DNA of 64,000 bases, from NCBI GenBank assembly GCA_027422505.1, contig JAPQWV010000335.1, forward strand, positions 378,501 to 442,500. The letters are read 5' to 3'. Within the stretch, counting starts at the first letter, position 1; each line of letters begins with the position of its first letter. The DNA comes from Craterostigma plantagineum. Lineage: Eukaryota; Streptophyta; Magnoliopsida; Lamiales; Linderniaceae. The notes beneath the pieces were generated by a model. The model ran no database searches. It worked only from the letters and a program-made list of their open reading frames with translations, and was not told the DNA's origin. The position numbers were made by a program, and so were the translations under genes. Shown piece after piece: positions 49,316-60,780 of this stretch.

Positions 49316-52300
49316 GGAGTTGGATTAATCCTTAGACTGAAAGCAGGAATACTGTTAACCTTTGGACTCGATCTCCCTACTAATCCACCTCTTTCGTATG
49401 CAATATATGGAATTTGCGATTGAATAAGAACCTTATTACTCTTTACCTTTGCTACTACTTAGTTCGTAATCTTCATCATGGTGAGATATTTATTCATTCA
49501 ATACAATAAAAGTCTTTTTTGGATTTTGGATCTTTCAGATTTTGCTTCTTTGAGATTCTTTATTTTCTTTCTATCTCGACTTTGAGTCCTTAGCGTTTTG
49601 CCTTCTCCTGCCTTACCCGAACTATATGACTCTATAGTTCCCTATCTCCTTCATTGAAGAGGGATTCGGCGATGGTCTTCTCAAAACGGGATATGCAAGG
49701 GATTCCCTACTTCCGGATAGAGAGGAAGCACTAAGGTCCATCCCCAACATTGATTTCTGTTGCGCCGACTGAGACCACTTCCAAGTAAGAGCGCAAGCCG
49801 ACCATACCATCTTTGCTGCGGAGGAACCTACATGTGAAAAAAGAACCGATCATACGAAGAAAACCTTCCCAAGGCTTGCTGCCTATGCCAGATGTTCCTT
49901 TCTTTGGAACTACTAGTTAGTCTTGCCTATGAAAGTAAAACAAGGTTCCTGTAGACCGTGAAAAACTTTTATCTGATGGGCATATCTCTGTATAGAAACC
50001 GGGACTTTTTCCTTTTTGGTGTACAAGGGCGATCCCATGAAGGAAACGGGCATAGAGGCGAGGGACCCTGCCAGATCTACTCGTGCGGTCAGCCTATGAC
50101 ACATACTTTAGTTTAGGACGAATTCCTGGTCATTCCTACCATTTGTTCTCATCATGCCATTTTGACCACCTTGCGAGGAGAATCAGATTTCTATAGATAG
50201 CCCAGAGAGGCCCTTGTTCAAGCTTCACAAATCATGCTTTCAAACTAGCCTGCAGATGTAAAACATTAGGCGCCTGTTAGCTCAATAGCTTGGTAGCTCT
50301 TACGCGCCTTAGTAAGGAAATATGTTCATTTTTTGACTTATACTAGCCTGCCATGGAGGTAAGCTTTCCTGAACCAAAACTACTTGGGAAACTACCACGA
50401 GCTTCGTTTCCTGACCTCTGTCTTCACGTTCACATCTTTTTTTGACTTTTTCAGAGCGCCTTTCGCCTCCCTCGAAGTCAAAACTATCCTCTCGGTCTCG
50501 AACTCATATGGTCCATTGTCCTATCCTTGAAACTATCATCTACGCCTATGTTTTTTGAAAGCAATCTCCTCCATCACTCAGGCACAGGAAGAGGTTTTGA
50601 ACCCTATATCTGTCCCTTTCAAGGGATTTTCAAAGTCAGCTGAGTTGTTTTCTGTCAAGTAAGTTAGTCACTCGGAATCCATCGGCCAATTAACATTGCC
50701 GCAGCTGAAGCCCGATTCTACCTAATCCACGCGCATGCGTCACGAACCTTCTTCGGCACCAAGACCTACTGCTCTTCCGACAACCGATGAAATGGCTGCT
50801 TTTTCTCTGCCTCCCCTCGGCTAAACTCCCTTAAGCCCGACCCAGAAGTGATTAACTTTTGTTTCAATGGTAGCTGGTATCTGGTTCAATGTTATCTAGA
50901 TTGCTTAGAAGTAGCTTGCCTTACTCGAGCCAACTAGGATCAGAAGCTTAAGATAGGGCTAGGCTTTCTCTCATGGGCGTGCCAATATTCAAAAAAGGGG
51001 CTTTTCCCCTTTTCATCGCTTTGGCCTGGAGCCGAGTAACCCACGGGGCGGTAAGGACTTTGCCTGGTTTTCACTCCTAGGTCATTTACGCCCGGTATTC
51101 CTTTGATTCTTATAGCCTTCGTGTCAAGGGGCGAAGATGATCAATCCGTCTTTCTTCCGTCACGGTAAGCGTTCTAGGACTGATAGTTCAGTTCAAGCGT
51201 ATCATAGATCAAACTCTTTCAATTTAAGTCAAGCTTGTTGTAAGGCTAAAGCCCCTTTACTAGACTAGTAGGAGCAGAAGGAAAAGTCGGAAAGCTGCTT
51301 TCCTTAGATAGGGCTTATCGGTAAGTCAGTGAAGCAAGTCTTATGGTCCAAGAGTACACCGGAAGACAGAGAAGGAAGACCAAACAGAGCTTGAGACTAA
51401 GAGAAGGAACGAATATCGCTAAAACCGAGACCCATTACCGAGATAGGGGACTCAGGTCAAGGAGATCAGATAGACGAAAAGTACTGTCCCTCGTATGGAG
51501 AACAAATCCTATCTCTTATCTCTCTAGTTCCGGAGAATATAGATAGCTTCTTTCCTTTCTTTTACGCCTTATTTAGTTATGAAAGCGGAACCTAACCAAC
51601 TTGATCGATTCAGTGCTTGGATTAGGTCCGGGTAGAGAACAGGTAATGTCGGTAGGCTTTGAACTTGAGCCGTTGTTATTCAAATTCAAGGCCTTACTCG
51701 TTTTATTTTTGATCTCTTTTTCTTTGGGAGTCCATAGATGACAGCCTTTTCAGTAAACTCTTTCCGCTCCTGCTTCTGAATCTGGATGGAGAGAGTGTTT
51801 ATACGGTTTAGGGCTAGTGAGTTTCTATACGTTCGTGAAGGCAGACAGGCGTTCGTAGACAGAAGTTTTCGCAGAGCGACTTAGAGAAAACCACTTCTTG
51901 TTTCGAAAAGCGATGCGTACAGTTCCGGGGGTTGTAGAACAACTACTTCTTTGCCGTTTTTTTTTTCCGTTAGCCAGTATCGAGACTCTAAGACTCCTTG
52001 CGCTTAGCCCCCCCGCAGGTGCTTTGATAGAGATTTCGGGTTGTAGGGCCCAAGGGGATCTTGAATCAATTCCCTCTTTTCCAGTAGCTAGTTTAGATAT
52101 GATATGGCAAGCGGTTCGAGTCAAGTGCCCGCTAAAGAACCAATTGTTGGCAAGAGTCACAAATATGAAGTAAACTACTTGGTCTCTTCTTTCTTCCTCT
52201 TACTACTCCTTGCCTCTTCTGGAAAGTCACTTTGATCCAATATACTATCTTTCCGAATAGGGGAAGGAAAGGCTCTCGCAGTAGTTGTTCTGTAAGGGAG

Positions 52301-52788
52301 CGAGTTAGCGTGAGAAGGTAGTAAAAGGATATTAAACTACGAATGGCTTAGCTTATACTGGGCAACTATAGGGCTCATAGAGAATGAGAGGGGCTCACTT
52401 GACAGAGTGAGTGCCGAGCATTGGATCAAGAGAGTGCTAGTTCCGCTACTCCAGTTCCAGTGGTAAAGTAGTAAAGTCAGTCTTCCCTAATAGCTTCGTT
52501 CGTTCCACCGAAAAAAGAAAAGTAGAATCTCGTGCTTGGGGTATGAAAGATAGCTATTAAAAAGCATCTTCATTCCCTACTAAAAGAAAGGTATGGACGT
52601 GAGGGCACGTGCCTTCTTAACTCCAAGCAGGGAAAATCGGCTTACCTATCTTGTCTTTCCCGGAATCACCAAACTGCTGCGACAGGGGCGCTACGAGTTG
52701 GCCTCAGGAGACAAACCTCTCTTAGAATTGTGCTCGTTAGCCTACTCGCGCTCCTTGGCCGGGTGAGAAGCGAATTCATTTCACTAGA
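49316..52788. other. Anonymous intergenic DNA
   Basis: About 3.5 kb without a recognisable gene. A 111-codon frame on the minus strand (51825-52160) and a 91-codon frame on the plus strand (51898-52173) overlap each other. Neither shows a family motif, so at most one can be real. A GGCGC/GCGCC inverted repeat flanks a D-arm-like sequence at about 50269-50308, but no tRNA could be built. Confidence 0.5.
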
Positions 52789-52846
52789 ATCATGAATTGG
52801 ATTCGAACCAATATCTCCGTGCGACTTTCCTTTAGTCCATCATGAC
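52789..52846 (-). ncRNA. tRNA-like element without an anticodon arm (t-element)
   Basis: On the minus strand a 7-bp acceptor stem forms (GTCATGA with TCATGAT, one G-T pair). It is followed by a two-base linker, a perfect 4-bp D stem (GACT/AGTC) with a 7-base loop, ten unpaired bases where the anticodon and variable arms should be, and a perfect 5-bp T stem (ATTGG/CCAAT) with loop TTCGAAT. All tRNA parts except the anticodon arm are present. It lies 75 bases downstream, in the same direction, of the unrecognised interrupted frame at 52922-53295. That arrangement fits a t-element marking an mRNA 3' end by RNase P/RNase Z cleavage, which is an inference. Confidence 0.55.
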
Positions 52847-52921
52847 GGGAAGATCTAGTCTTGGCGCCCCTCCCACCTTTCGATGAGATATTTGCCTTAA
52901 TTTAGCCAAGTCACTAAAGAA

Positions 52922-53295
52922 TTATTGTAGTTTTGGAAACTCTTCTACTATTAATAACCAAAAGAAACTTTCTGGGTTTTTGACCTCCTTAGTAGTCCAT
53001 TTTTTGAGTACCCGTAATCTTGTATCGGGATTTTCGATATCATCAAGAAAATTATCGAATATTGAATAGAGTTTGTCCTTCTGGGTGGAAGGTGATCCGG
53101 TAAGCCCCACCTTCCATTGGGCCCCATTATCAGCGGCTTGTGAGGCTAAGGCCCGCGCTTGGTCTTGAATTTTGGTTCATTTTCGGTCCATGGACCTCAA
53201 AAGCTGCTCGTCTGTCTCCCCGGGTAGAAATAAGCGAACTACTCTTTCCCTCTTCCATGCCAGTGGGGTGATAAGTTTAGCCTGTCTGGGCTAAG
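52922..53295 (-). pseudogene. Unrecognised frame interrupted by one TGA
   Basis: On the minus strand a frame opens after a TAG at about 53296. It reads a stretch with KLITPLAWKRERVVRLFLPG and ETDEQLLRSMDRK, meets a TGA at about 53180, then continues without a frame change through ARALASQAADNGAQWKVG, LTGSPSTQKDKLYSIFDNF, a DDIENPDTRLRVLKKWT stretch and a C-terminus rich in aromatic residues. The composition is protein-like (charged helical pattern, few rare residues), and both halves fit one protein of more than 115 residues. C-to-U editing cannot remove a TGA. I do not recognise the family. A t-element lies just downstream. It could be a decayed mitochondrial orf or an imported gene. Confidence 0.4.
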
Positions 53296-53721
53296 TCCCA
53301 TAAAGCAAGGTCAATCATCTTCTATTCTTTATATTGCTAGGATGCCGATGGCAAAGAAATTCCAATCAACGGGATGCAAGGAAGGAAGCGCACGAAGCGA
53401 GTCAATAGGGGAAATAGGACTAGTTTCTACCACTGTCCTTGTTGAAATACAATCTCTCTGAATTTCGGGTTGAATTCTTCCTCTCTAATATTTTCTTTTT
53501 AGGAACAACCTTATTAAAACTATTTTACACTTTCGTGACCCTTAGCATCTCCCAACGGCTGGCTATTTGATCGGTCTAAGCATTTAAGTTTACCTAGGAT
53601 TCCTTTCTCCTTCCGGATTGGTGACCTTTTGCATTCTTCACCGGGCACGAGAGATCATGCAGAGTGCATCTGTGGGAAGTGGTGTGGGAGTAACTAAACG
53701 AAGTAGAGTTGAAAAGGGGAA

Positions 53722-53803
53722 CCTCCCCCTACGGATGGGGTTAAACTGAACTCCGATGGTGCCTACAAGTCTTCGGTGGGGTTAGCAGGGGCCAGGGTCA
53801 GAA
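53722..53803 (+). mobile_element. Short LINE RNase H fragment
   Basis: The plus strand reads SPTDGVKLNSDGAYKSSVGLAGA. This matches the start of the RNase H domain found at the end of plant LINE and related ORFs, where a WVKLNVDGA...G.AG.GGV.R pattern is typical. Only about 27 codons remain, and the GG before the next valine is missing. The larger LINE in this window does not contain this domain, so the scrap comes from another element. The identification rests on a short but distinctive motif. Confidence 0.55.
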
Positions 53804-56234
53804 GTTGTTTTCTTAATCTACTTTTGACCTTGCTTCCGTTCCCTTAGTTTACTCCTCAGACAGAGACGTAGGAAAAGCATCTTATTAGGCCTCAGGTGGC
53901 AGCGGGGTACGAAACCCTTTTCTAGGACATTCGAATAGCCTTTCAAGGCGACAAAAGCTCTTATTCCAACAATCCCGAGAAAAGGGAAAGTAGCACAATT
54001 CCAATTCAAGTTGACGAGGGACAGGGGCAATGAAAGAACTAAACTAGCTCCAAAGGCCTTCCACTGCTTTTGCGAGATAAGACTAAGGGATAAGGAAAGC
54101 AGGGCGCAAGATCGGATTACGTTTTTCCGGCGAGAGAAAGCAGCTCCTTCCATTCCATGGCTATTACTCGAATGAATGTCGAAGAAAGGAGTCAAATTCG
54201 AATATCAAAAAAGAAAACCTTCCCCCCTTAGAAACTTCCTTGAACAGTCACCGCCCCTGTCCTCTGTAAACAGGATCTCTTCTCTTAGGTTAAACAACTG
54301 AATCTCCTAGCTCTCGATCAAACCCTTATCCCAATCGCCATCCGGAAAGGAAGCCATCGAAATCGTAATCTTTTTACATAAAAGGCGATATTAATCGTTC
54401 ACACTCGCAGATCAGCTTCCAGGTCTGCTTCGGGCTATGGTCATTGATGGGATAACAATTGTACTAGCACTAACTGTTCTGCTCATTTTTATGAATCTAT
54501 TAATCTATTGAAGTACCCTTCGCTCGAACCGTAGGTTAGTGAGAAGGGTATTATAGGTCTCTAAACTAACCGACCTCTAAGCTGTGGGGGTTTGGGAAGT
54601 TGTCAAAGCTCCCCAATATTCAACCTAGGCTCTATAAGCAAATATTTAGGGAAGGCCCGGTCCTTTTCGATCTTGTATTGAGAAGATCTGGGCAGTACTC
54701 GTAATGCACGCTTTTCTCTCTCGGGCTAGGTTCCGAGCTCTTTTTGAGCGAGAAAGAGGGATCCTCTAAATAAAAAGGAATTTCTTATGTTTGGAAAGAA
54801 AACTACAAGGTAAAAGGTTATCAATCTACGGAAAGACTACCTTCATCTATTCTGTCTGTAATAGATAGAAAGCAAAGAGACGTGTAGTGAAGGGTCGGGT
54901 CGAGATAGTCTTTCATTCAATGGGATGGACTAGTTGGAAAAGAGCTTTCACAAATGGATCAGCAGTGATCTCTACGGAGTTATCCTCAAACTGAAGATTG
55001 TCTGCCTTTAAACCGGCCAAACGAATGAGACTTGTTCATCAACGAAAATAGAGAGTGCTAACCCGAAGCACCATCCCCATACTATCTATCATATATCCAA
55101 TTGACGACTTTTCTGCTACTCCTAGTAGGAGAAGGACAAAGAACTGAGGAAAGAGACATAGGATAGACGAAAGAAGGAGAGAAAGAGTGAAATCCATTTT
55201 GAACCCCTCGCAACAAGTGTTGTTTGAAAGCGAATTCCTTCCTTACTGCAGTAGCCGTAGTAGTAGCAGTAGGAATAGTCGCCAATTCGACTTTATTTGT
55301 CTGCTTCGGTTTACCTTCTTTCAGTGGTAGCTTTTGTGGCCAGCTCGTTATCTTGGTCAAACTCTTTCTTTAGTGGCAGTAGCCAAGCCAAATCGCTCAA
55401 AGAGGAATCGCCCGACAGAGGGAAAATCCGGCAACTTTGTTTAGAAGTTCGATTGGTACATGGGTTTACTTTAAACGAGTTAGCTGGGCTGTCAGCCTCC
55501 TTCAGATTCAAAGTAGCAGTAGGAGGGCATGTGTAAGCCGTTCTAAGAGTAAGGGGCCTAGCGAGCCAAAAGGTATCTGGGTTTACAGTTAACTGATTGC
55601 CCATTTCCCATAACCACTAGGCATAAAATGCGCTCTTAGCCTTTCCTTCATCTAGTAAGATGAGATCCGACCCGAGGCAGGGCTCTTTCATAAGATTGAT
55701 TGGCCTTTGAATGAAAGCAGGAATGAGAGCCGATTCTATATTCCCCCTGAAGGGCAATTAGTCTGCACAGATGGTACCTTCGGCGGCACCTACCCAACAT
55801 AATAAGAACCATTTGAATCATAACAGCACAATACTCATCATCCATTAGGAAATATTTTCGAATTACACTACTAAGTGATTCTTTGGTGAAGGCGGAAGCC
55901 CCTATCCTAGGAGGATGGCCATGTTCATATACAATTCTCAAGGATGAAATGACAACCAGAGGGCCAAACTTGAACATTCTCCGCATTTCAAGTTCTCGGA
56001 AACCAACTCCTTTAATGAATTAGGTAGGGGGCAAAAAAAACATAAGAATGGGGTTGGGTGGTTCCGGCTTAACGCTTGCCGCTGGTGGCTCGCTAACTAT
56101 AACTAAGGGAATAGCACAATTGAAGCTCTTTTCGCCTGAAAGAAAGGAAACTTTGAAAATCTTAAAATAGCAACTTCCTCTACGCCTGCGCTTGGTTCTT
56201 CTATTTTGCCAGCTCAAGAAGAAAAGATTGATCA
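53804..56234. other. Anonymous intergenic DNA
   Basis: No recognisable gene. The 125-codon minus-strand frame at 53818-54195 has leucine- and serine-rich runs but no known motif. A 24-codon frame at 54437-54511 (plus) encodes a strongly hydrophobic peptide with an ATG start, of unknown significance. A GTA-rich stretch at about 55247-55277 is a simple repeat. Confidence 0.45.
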
Positions 56235-56287
56235 AGCGACACCCGGATTTGAACTGGGATAAAGGATTTTCAGTCCCCTGCCTTACC
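56235..56287 (-). pseudogene. trnC: Plastid trnC relic with anticodon GAA instead of GCA
   Basis: The minus strand reads GGTAAGGCAGGGGACTG, then AAAATCC, and ends CAGTTCAAATCCGGGTGTCG. This is the D-arm end, anticodon arm, T-arm and 3' acceptor strand of plastid tRNA-Cys. The anticodon loop, CTGCAAA in the plastid gene, is CTGAAAA here, so the anticodon (plus positions 56269-56271) reads GAA, which would decode Phe. One C is missing in the variable region. The 5' acceptor strand and first half of the D-arm are not recognisable upstream, and nothing there pairs with the 3' TGTCGCT. It is therefore probably a pseudogene rather than a working tRNA. Confidence 0.75.
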
Positions 56288-58193
56288 TTCTTTCCAAAGC
56301 CGTCAATCACATTATGAATTCCTTTTCTTTAGATGCCTGTGTACCTCTTTCTTTTTACTCCGACTCGACTTCTAAGGCTGCTCTGTTCACTCGAGGTATG
56401 AAAGGATTGAACCTGAGCCGAGGGTTAAAATAGATAGAAAGTCTCACTACCCGTGGGCGCTTTTCTAAGGTTTGTATAGGGCTATAAATAGGTCCTTGCT
56501 ACATTTATTAAGGATAGTGGAACTAGGAGTTTTTCTTCCGGGAAAGGTGCGCGGGGGCAGGGAGCGGCCCATACTACTTAATGGGCCGCGAGCGCGAAGC
56601 ATAGCTACTTTTCCTAATATTCCTAAAGAAAGAGTGTTGCCCGGCACTTGAATAGTTATCCGAATGCCTTACCGTCACTAAATCAGCTATTCTTCCTCAT
56701 TCGAGGAGCAAGGATGCGGAGTAAGTGAGAAAGAGATTCACCTTCGCGACCTGATGTGACCAAAGCGGGCACTCCCAATGCCCCTCTCTTCCCTTGGTTC
56801 TTGCGGCTCCGCTGCTATAAATCCCGAGTTAGCCCTAGTAGCCTGCGGCTAAACTCTTCCCCGCTTCCTTTCCTTTTTCTAACACATACTGAGACGGTTA
56901 GGAGTGAAGTTGCTGCTAGGTGGTTCCTAGCCAAAGGTTACCCTGGAAGTAGTAGCCCCTGAGGAAGCCGAAGGCATACCCTGTCTGTGTATAGGGTAGG
57001 TTCACTCGTCATATTCATGACGATAACAATGAAATCACAAGGTGAGCTAGTTAATTAGCCGGCATTAGGCCAGTAAAGCCCTGATCCCGCCGTCAGAGAA
57101 AGTATCCATCCCACTAGCATGAATGCTAATTCAGACGTACAGATAGCAGGTAAACCTACCGTCATAAAAATAAAAGAACTTCACACCTCTCCTTACAGTC
57201 GAGCGGCTTCGCTCCTTACAAGGTTCAGTCCGAGGATTAAAAATCAAAGACGAAAGGTTCAAAGAAAGGTCTTAAGCCGGACATTGATTGATGCATTTTC
57301 TCTGAGATAGCCTCCCAAACCAAGCCTGCAGCAGCCAACCTAGCGCACTGCACCACATAGGCTGAGTCTACGACCAGACCTGCGGAAGCTCCAGCAAGAG
57401 CTCCGTTTTATTTTATTTGAAAGGAGGAAAGACCAAGGTAGAGAACTTACTAACGCACAACCTTTATTCTTGTCTTGACAGCTCGACAACCTCAGCTTGA
57501 TAGATTGACTTACTTCGGGACTGGAACATCATAAAAGAGCCGAAAGCGGAGACCCTCATGTGCGAGCTCAGCTCAACTTGCTATTTATATATAGGGAATT
57601 GTACCACACTCAACCTCCTCTCTTTGGGCGTAAGCAGCTCTTTCTTGCTTTCATTTTCATGCAACACTAATAGAATGACTATCGTAAATAGCTTCTTGGA
57701 GGGCTACGACGAGAGAGGCCGAGATGAGTGGTCCATTCTGCGGGCATGGCTTCGTGATTGGTTAAGGTACTGTCGTGAATGTCAATGTTCAGGTCACTCG
57801 GACTGAGCCTGACCTAGTTCCGTTTGGTCTTCTATGGAAGATATACGATCTTCTTGCCTTGAAAGGTAATGATTTTATGGTACCCATACTAAAACCATTA
57901 CCTGACCACTTCCCCTGCTCTTTGTTAAAAGATATCTCTTTTTTGTTCTGTATCGGTCGACCCTTCTTTCGGCGATTGCTTTGACTCAACCAAAAGCTGA
58001 ACATGGTTCAGTCTCGCCTGGGGTGGAAGGACCCGAGGGACCTGTCTACGACAAGACTGTTACAAGAGTAGAAAGCCTTTTAGACAAAGGACGGGAATCG
58101 TACTGATAGATAAGGAATTCCACATAGGGAATGGTTAACTGCCAGCCTATAAGTCTTCTGTCTACCTCTATCCAAGTGCTTAACGGTAGGAGA
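56288..58193. other. Anonymous intergenic DNA
   Basis: No gene is recognised. The 19-base sequence at 57371-57389 also occurs in the 3' untranslated region of the LINE (32483-32501). The hairpin at 56564-56589 is listed separately. Confidence 0.5.
56564..56589. repeat. GC-rich stem-loop, 9-bp perfect stem
   Basis: GCGGCCCAT (56564-56572) pairs exactly with ATGGGCCGC (56581-56589) around an 8-nt loop. The surroundings are GC-rich. No adjacent gene explains it. Confidence 0.65.
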
Positions 58194-60045
58194 GATCTTT
58201 CATAAAGAAAGAGCATATCCTATTACAACTCAGTAAAAGCGGGACGGTGAGCTTCCTTATAGAGCTCTAAGTCAATGAAGGTATACGCCCGGGCTTTTAG
58301 CAGCTAATCTGTAGCACCTGAACTCCTGAGCTTGCTTGGGTGAGTGGTGGGATGATAAATGGTCTTCCTTAACGGCCTTACGCGAGTCTAAGGGCCTACC
58401 GAGCTACATAATTTCCAGAGGCGGTTGCAGCTAATACGGAAAGGAAAATTCGAATATAGTAGTTAAGCGGACCTACTGAGCTAAAGGTTGGTAACGGGGG
58501 AAAGGCTTCCATAGGCCAGTCTAATTGTCGCACCGGGCGAAAGCAATAGTCGAATTCTTCCCTACGCCCTTGTCCTAGTTTTGACTTTAAAACAGGAATT
58601 TAAATGACAGAAAGGCTACACGTAAGGGCTAGAGGTAACCCCTACGGAATGAAATGAAAAGAACGGAAAGTAACTTCACCTCGCTTCAAGCCCGTTTTGG
58701 GTTGCATAGCAGACACCATCCCACTTTTGTTTCTTAGCCTGCTAGACTGATCAATGAAAACACCAGAAACTAAGGCGGGACTCTTCTCATCAGAAATAAG
58801 TAAATCCACACCTCAAATCACATCCAAATAAATCATCCAAAGGGACGGCCTTGCTTCTTTCCTCCACCCATGGAATCGAATTCATTCATTCATGACAGGA
58901 ATCGATGAACCAGCACCATATGATTACCGAAAATCCGGCAGAGACTCAAGAGCTGGATTGAATAAGTCGGAAGCTCGGCATGAACGTTGATGAGCAAAGG
59001 TGGCAACCAAGTTCTTACCTTCGTCTAAGCCTCTTTCTGACTTAGACCCGAAAGCCGAACTCATAAGTTAAGTTGTCGGGGCTGAAAATAGAGATAACTC
59101 GACAGCAGCAGAAAGGATCGATCTTTCATAAAGAAAGAGCATATCCTATTACAACTCAGTAAAAGCGGGACGGTGAGCTTCCTTATAGAGCTCTAAGTCA
59201 ATGAAGGTATACGCCCGGGCTTTTAGCAGCTAATCTGTAGCACCTGAACTCCTGAGCTTGCTTGGGTGAGTGGTGGGATGATAAATGGTCTTCCTTAACG
59301 GCCTTACGCGAGTCTAAGGGCCTACCGAGCTACATAATTTCCAGAGGCGGTTGCAGCTAATACGGAAAGGAAAATTCGAATATAGTAGTTAAGCGGACCT
59401 ACTGAGCTAAAGGTTGGTAACGGGGGAAAGGCTTCCATAGGCCAGTCTAATTGTCGCACCGGGCGAAAGCAATAGTCGAATTCTTCCCTACGCCCTTGTC
59501 CTAGTTTTGACTTTAAAACAGGAATTTAAATGACAGAAAGGCTACACGTAAGGGCTAGAGGTAACCCCTACGGAATGAAATGAAAAGAACGGAAAGTAAC
59601 TTCACCTCGCTTCAAGCCCGTTTTGGGTTGCATAGCAGACACCATCCCACTTTTGTTTCTTAGCCTGCTAGACTGATCAATGAAAACACCAGAAACTAAG
59701 GCGGGACTCTTCTCATCAGAAATAAGTAAATCCACACCTCAAATCACATCCAAATAAATCATCCAAAGGGACGGCCTTGCTTCTTTCCTCCACCCATGGA
59801 ATCGAATTCATTCATTCATGACAGGAATCGATGAACCAGCACCATATGATTACCGAAAATCCGGCAGAGACTCAAGAGCTGGATTGAATAAGTCGGAAGC
59901 TCGGCATGAACGTTGATGAGCAAAGGTGGCAACCAAGTTCTTACCTTCGTCTAAGCCTCTTTCTGACTTAGACCCGAAAGCCGAACTCATAAGTTAAGTT
60001 GTCGGGGCTGAAAATAGAGATAACTCGACAGCAGCAGAAAGGATC
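58194..60045 (+). repeat. 926-bp direct tandem duplication
   Basis: A unit starting GATCTTTCATAAAG occupies 58194-59119 and recurs at 59120-60045. Comparing the printed lines by eye I saw no difference between the copies. The unit ends in AAAGGATC, so the joint reads GGATC-GATCTTT, with the four bases GATC at both the start and the end of the unit. I recognise no gene inside it. Identity of the copies indicates a recent event or ongoing gene conversion; an assembly artefact is also possible. The second copy ends 12 bases before the open frame that contains the psbB fragment. Confidence 0.95.
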
Positions 60046-60057
60046 CCTAACTATTGA

Positions 60058-60780
<723 letters not shown>

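Noticed and set aside
50269..50308. GGCGC/GCGCC inverted repeat around a D-arm-like sequence
   Set aside because: No anticodon or T-arm follows, and five base pairs are weak evidence.
51825..52173. Overlapping 111-codon (minus) and 91-codon (plus) frames
   Set aside because: Neither shows a recognisable domain and they exclude each other, so the evidence is too weak to call a gene.
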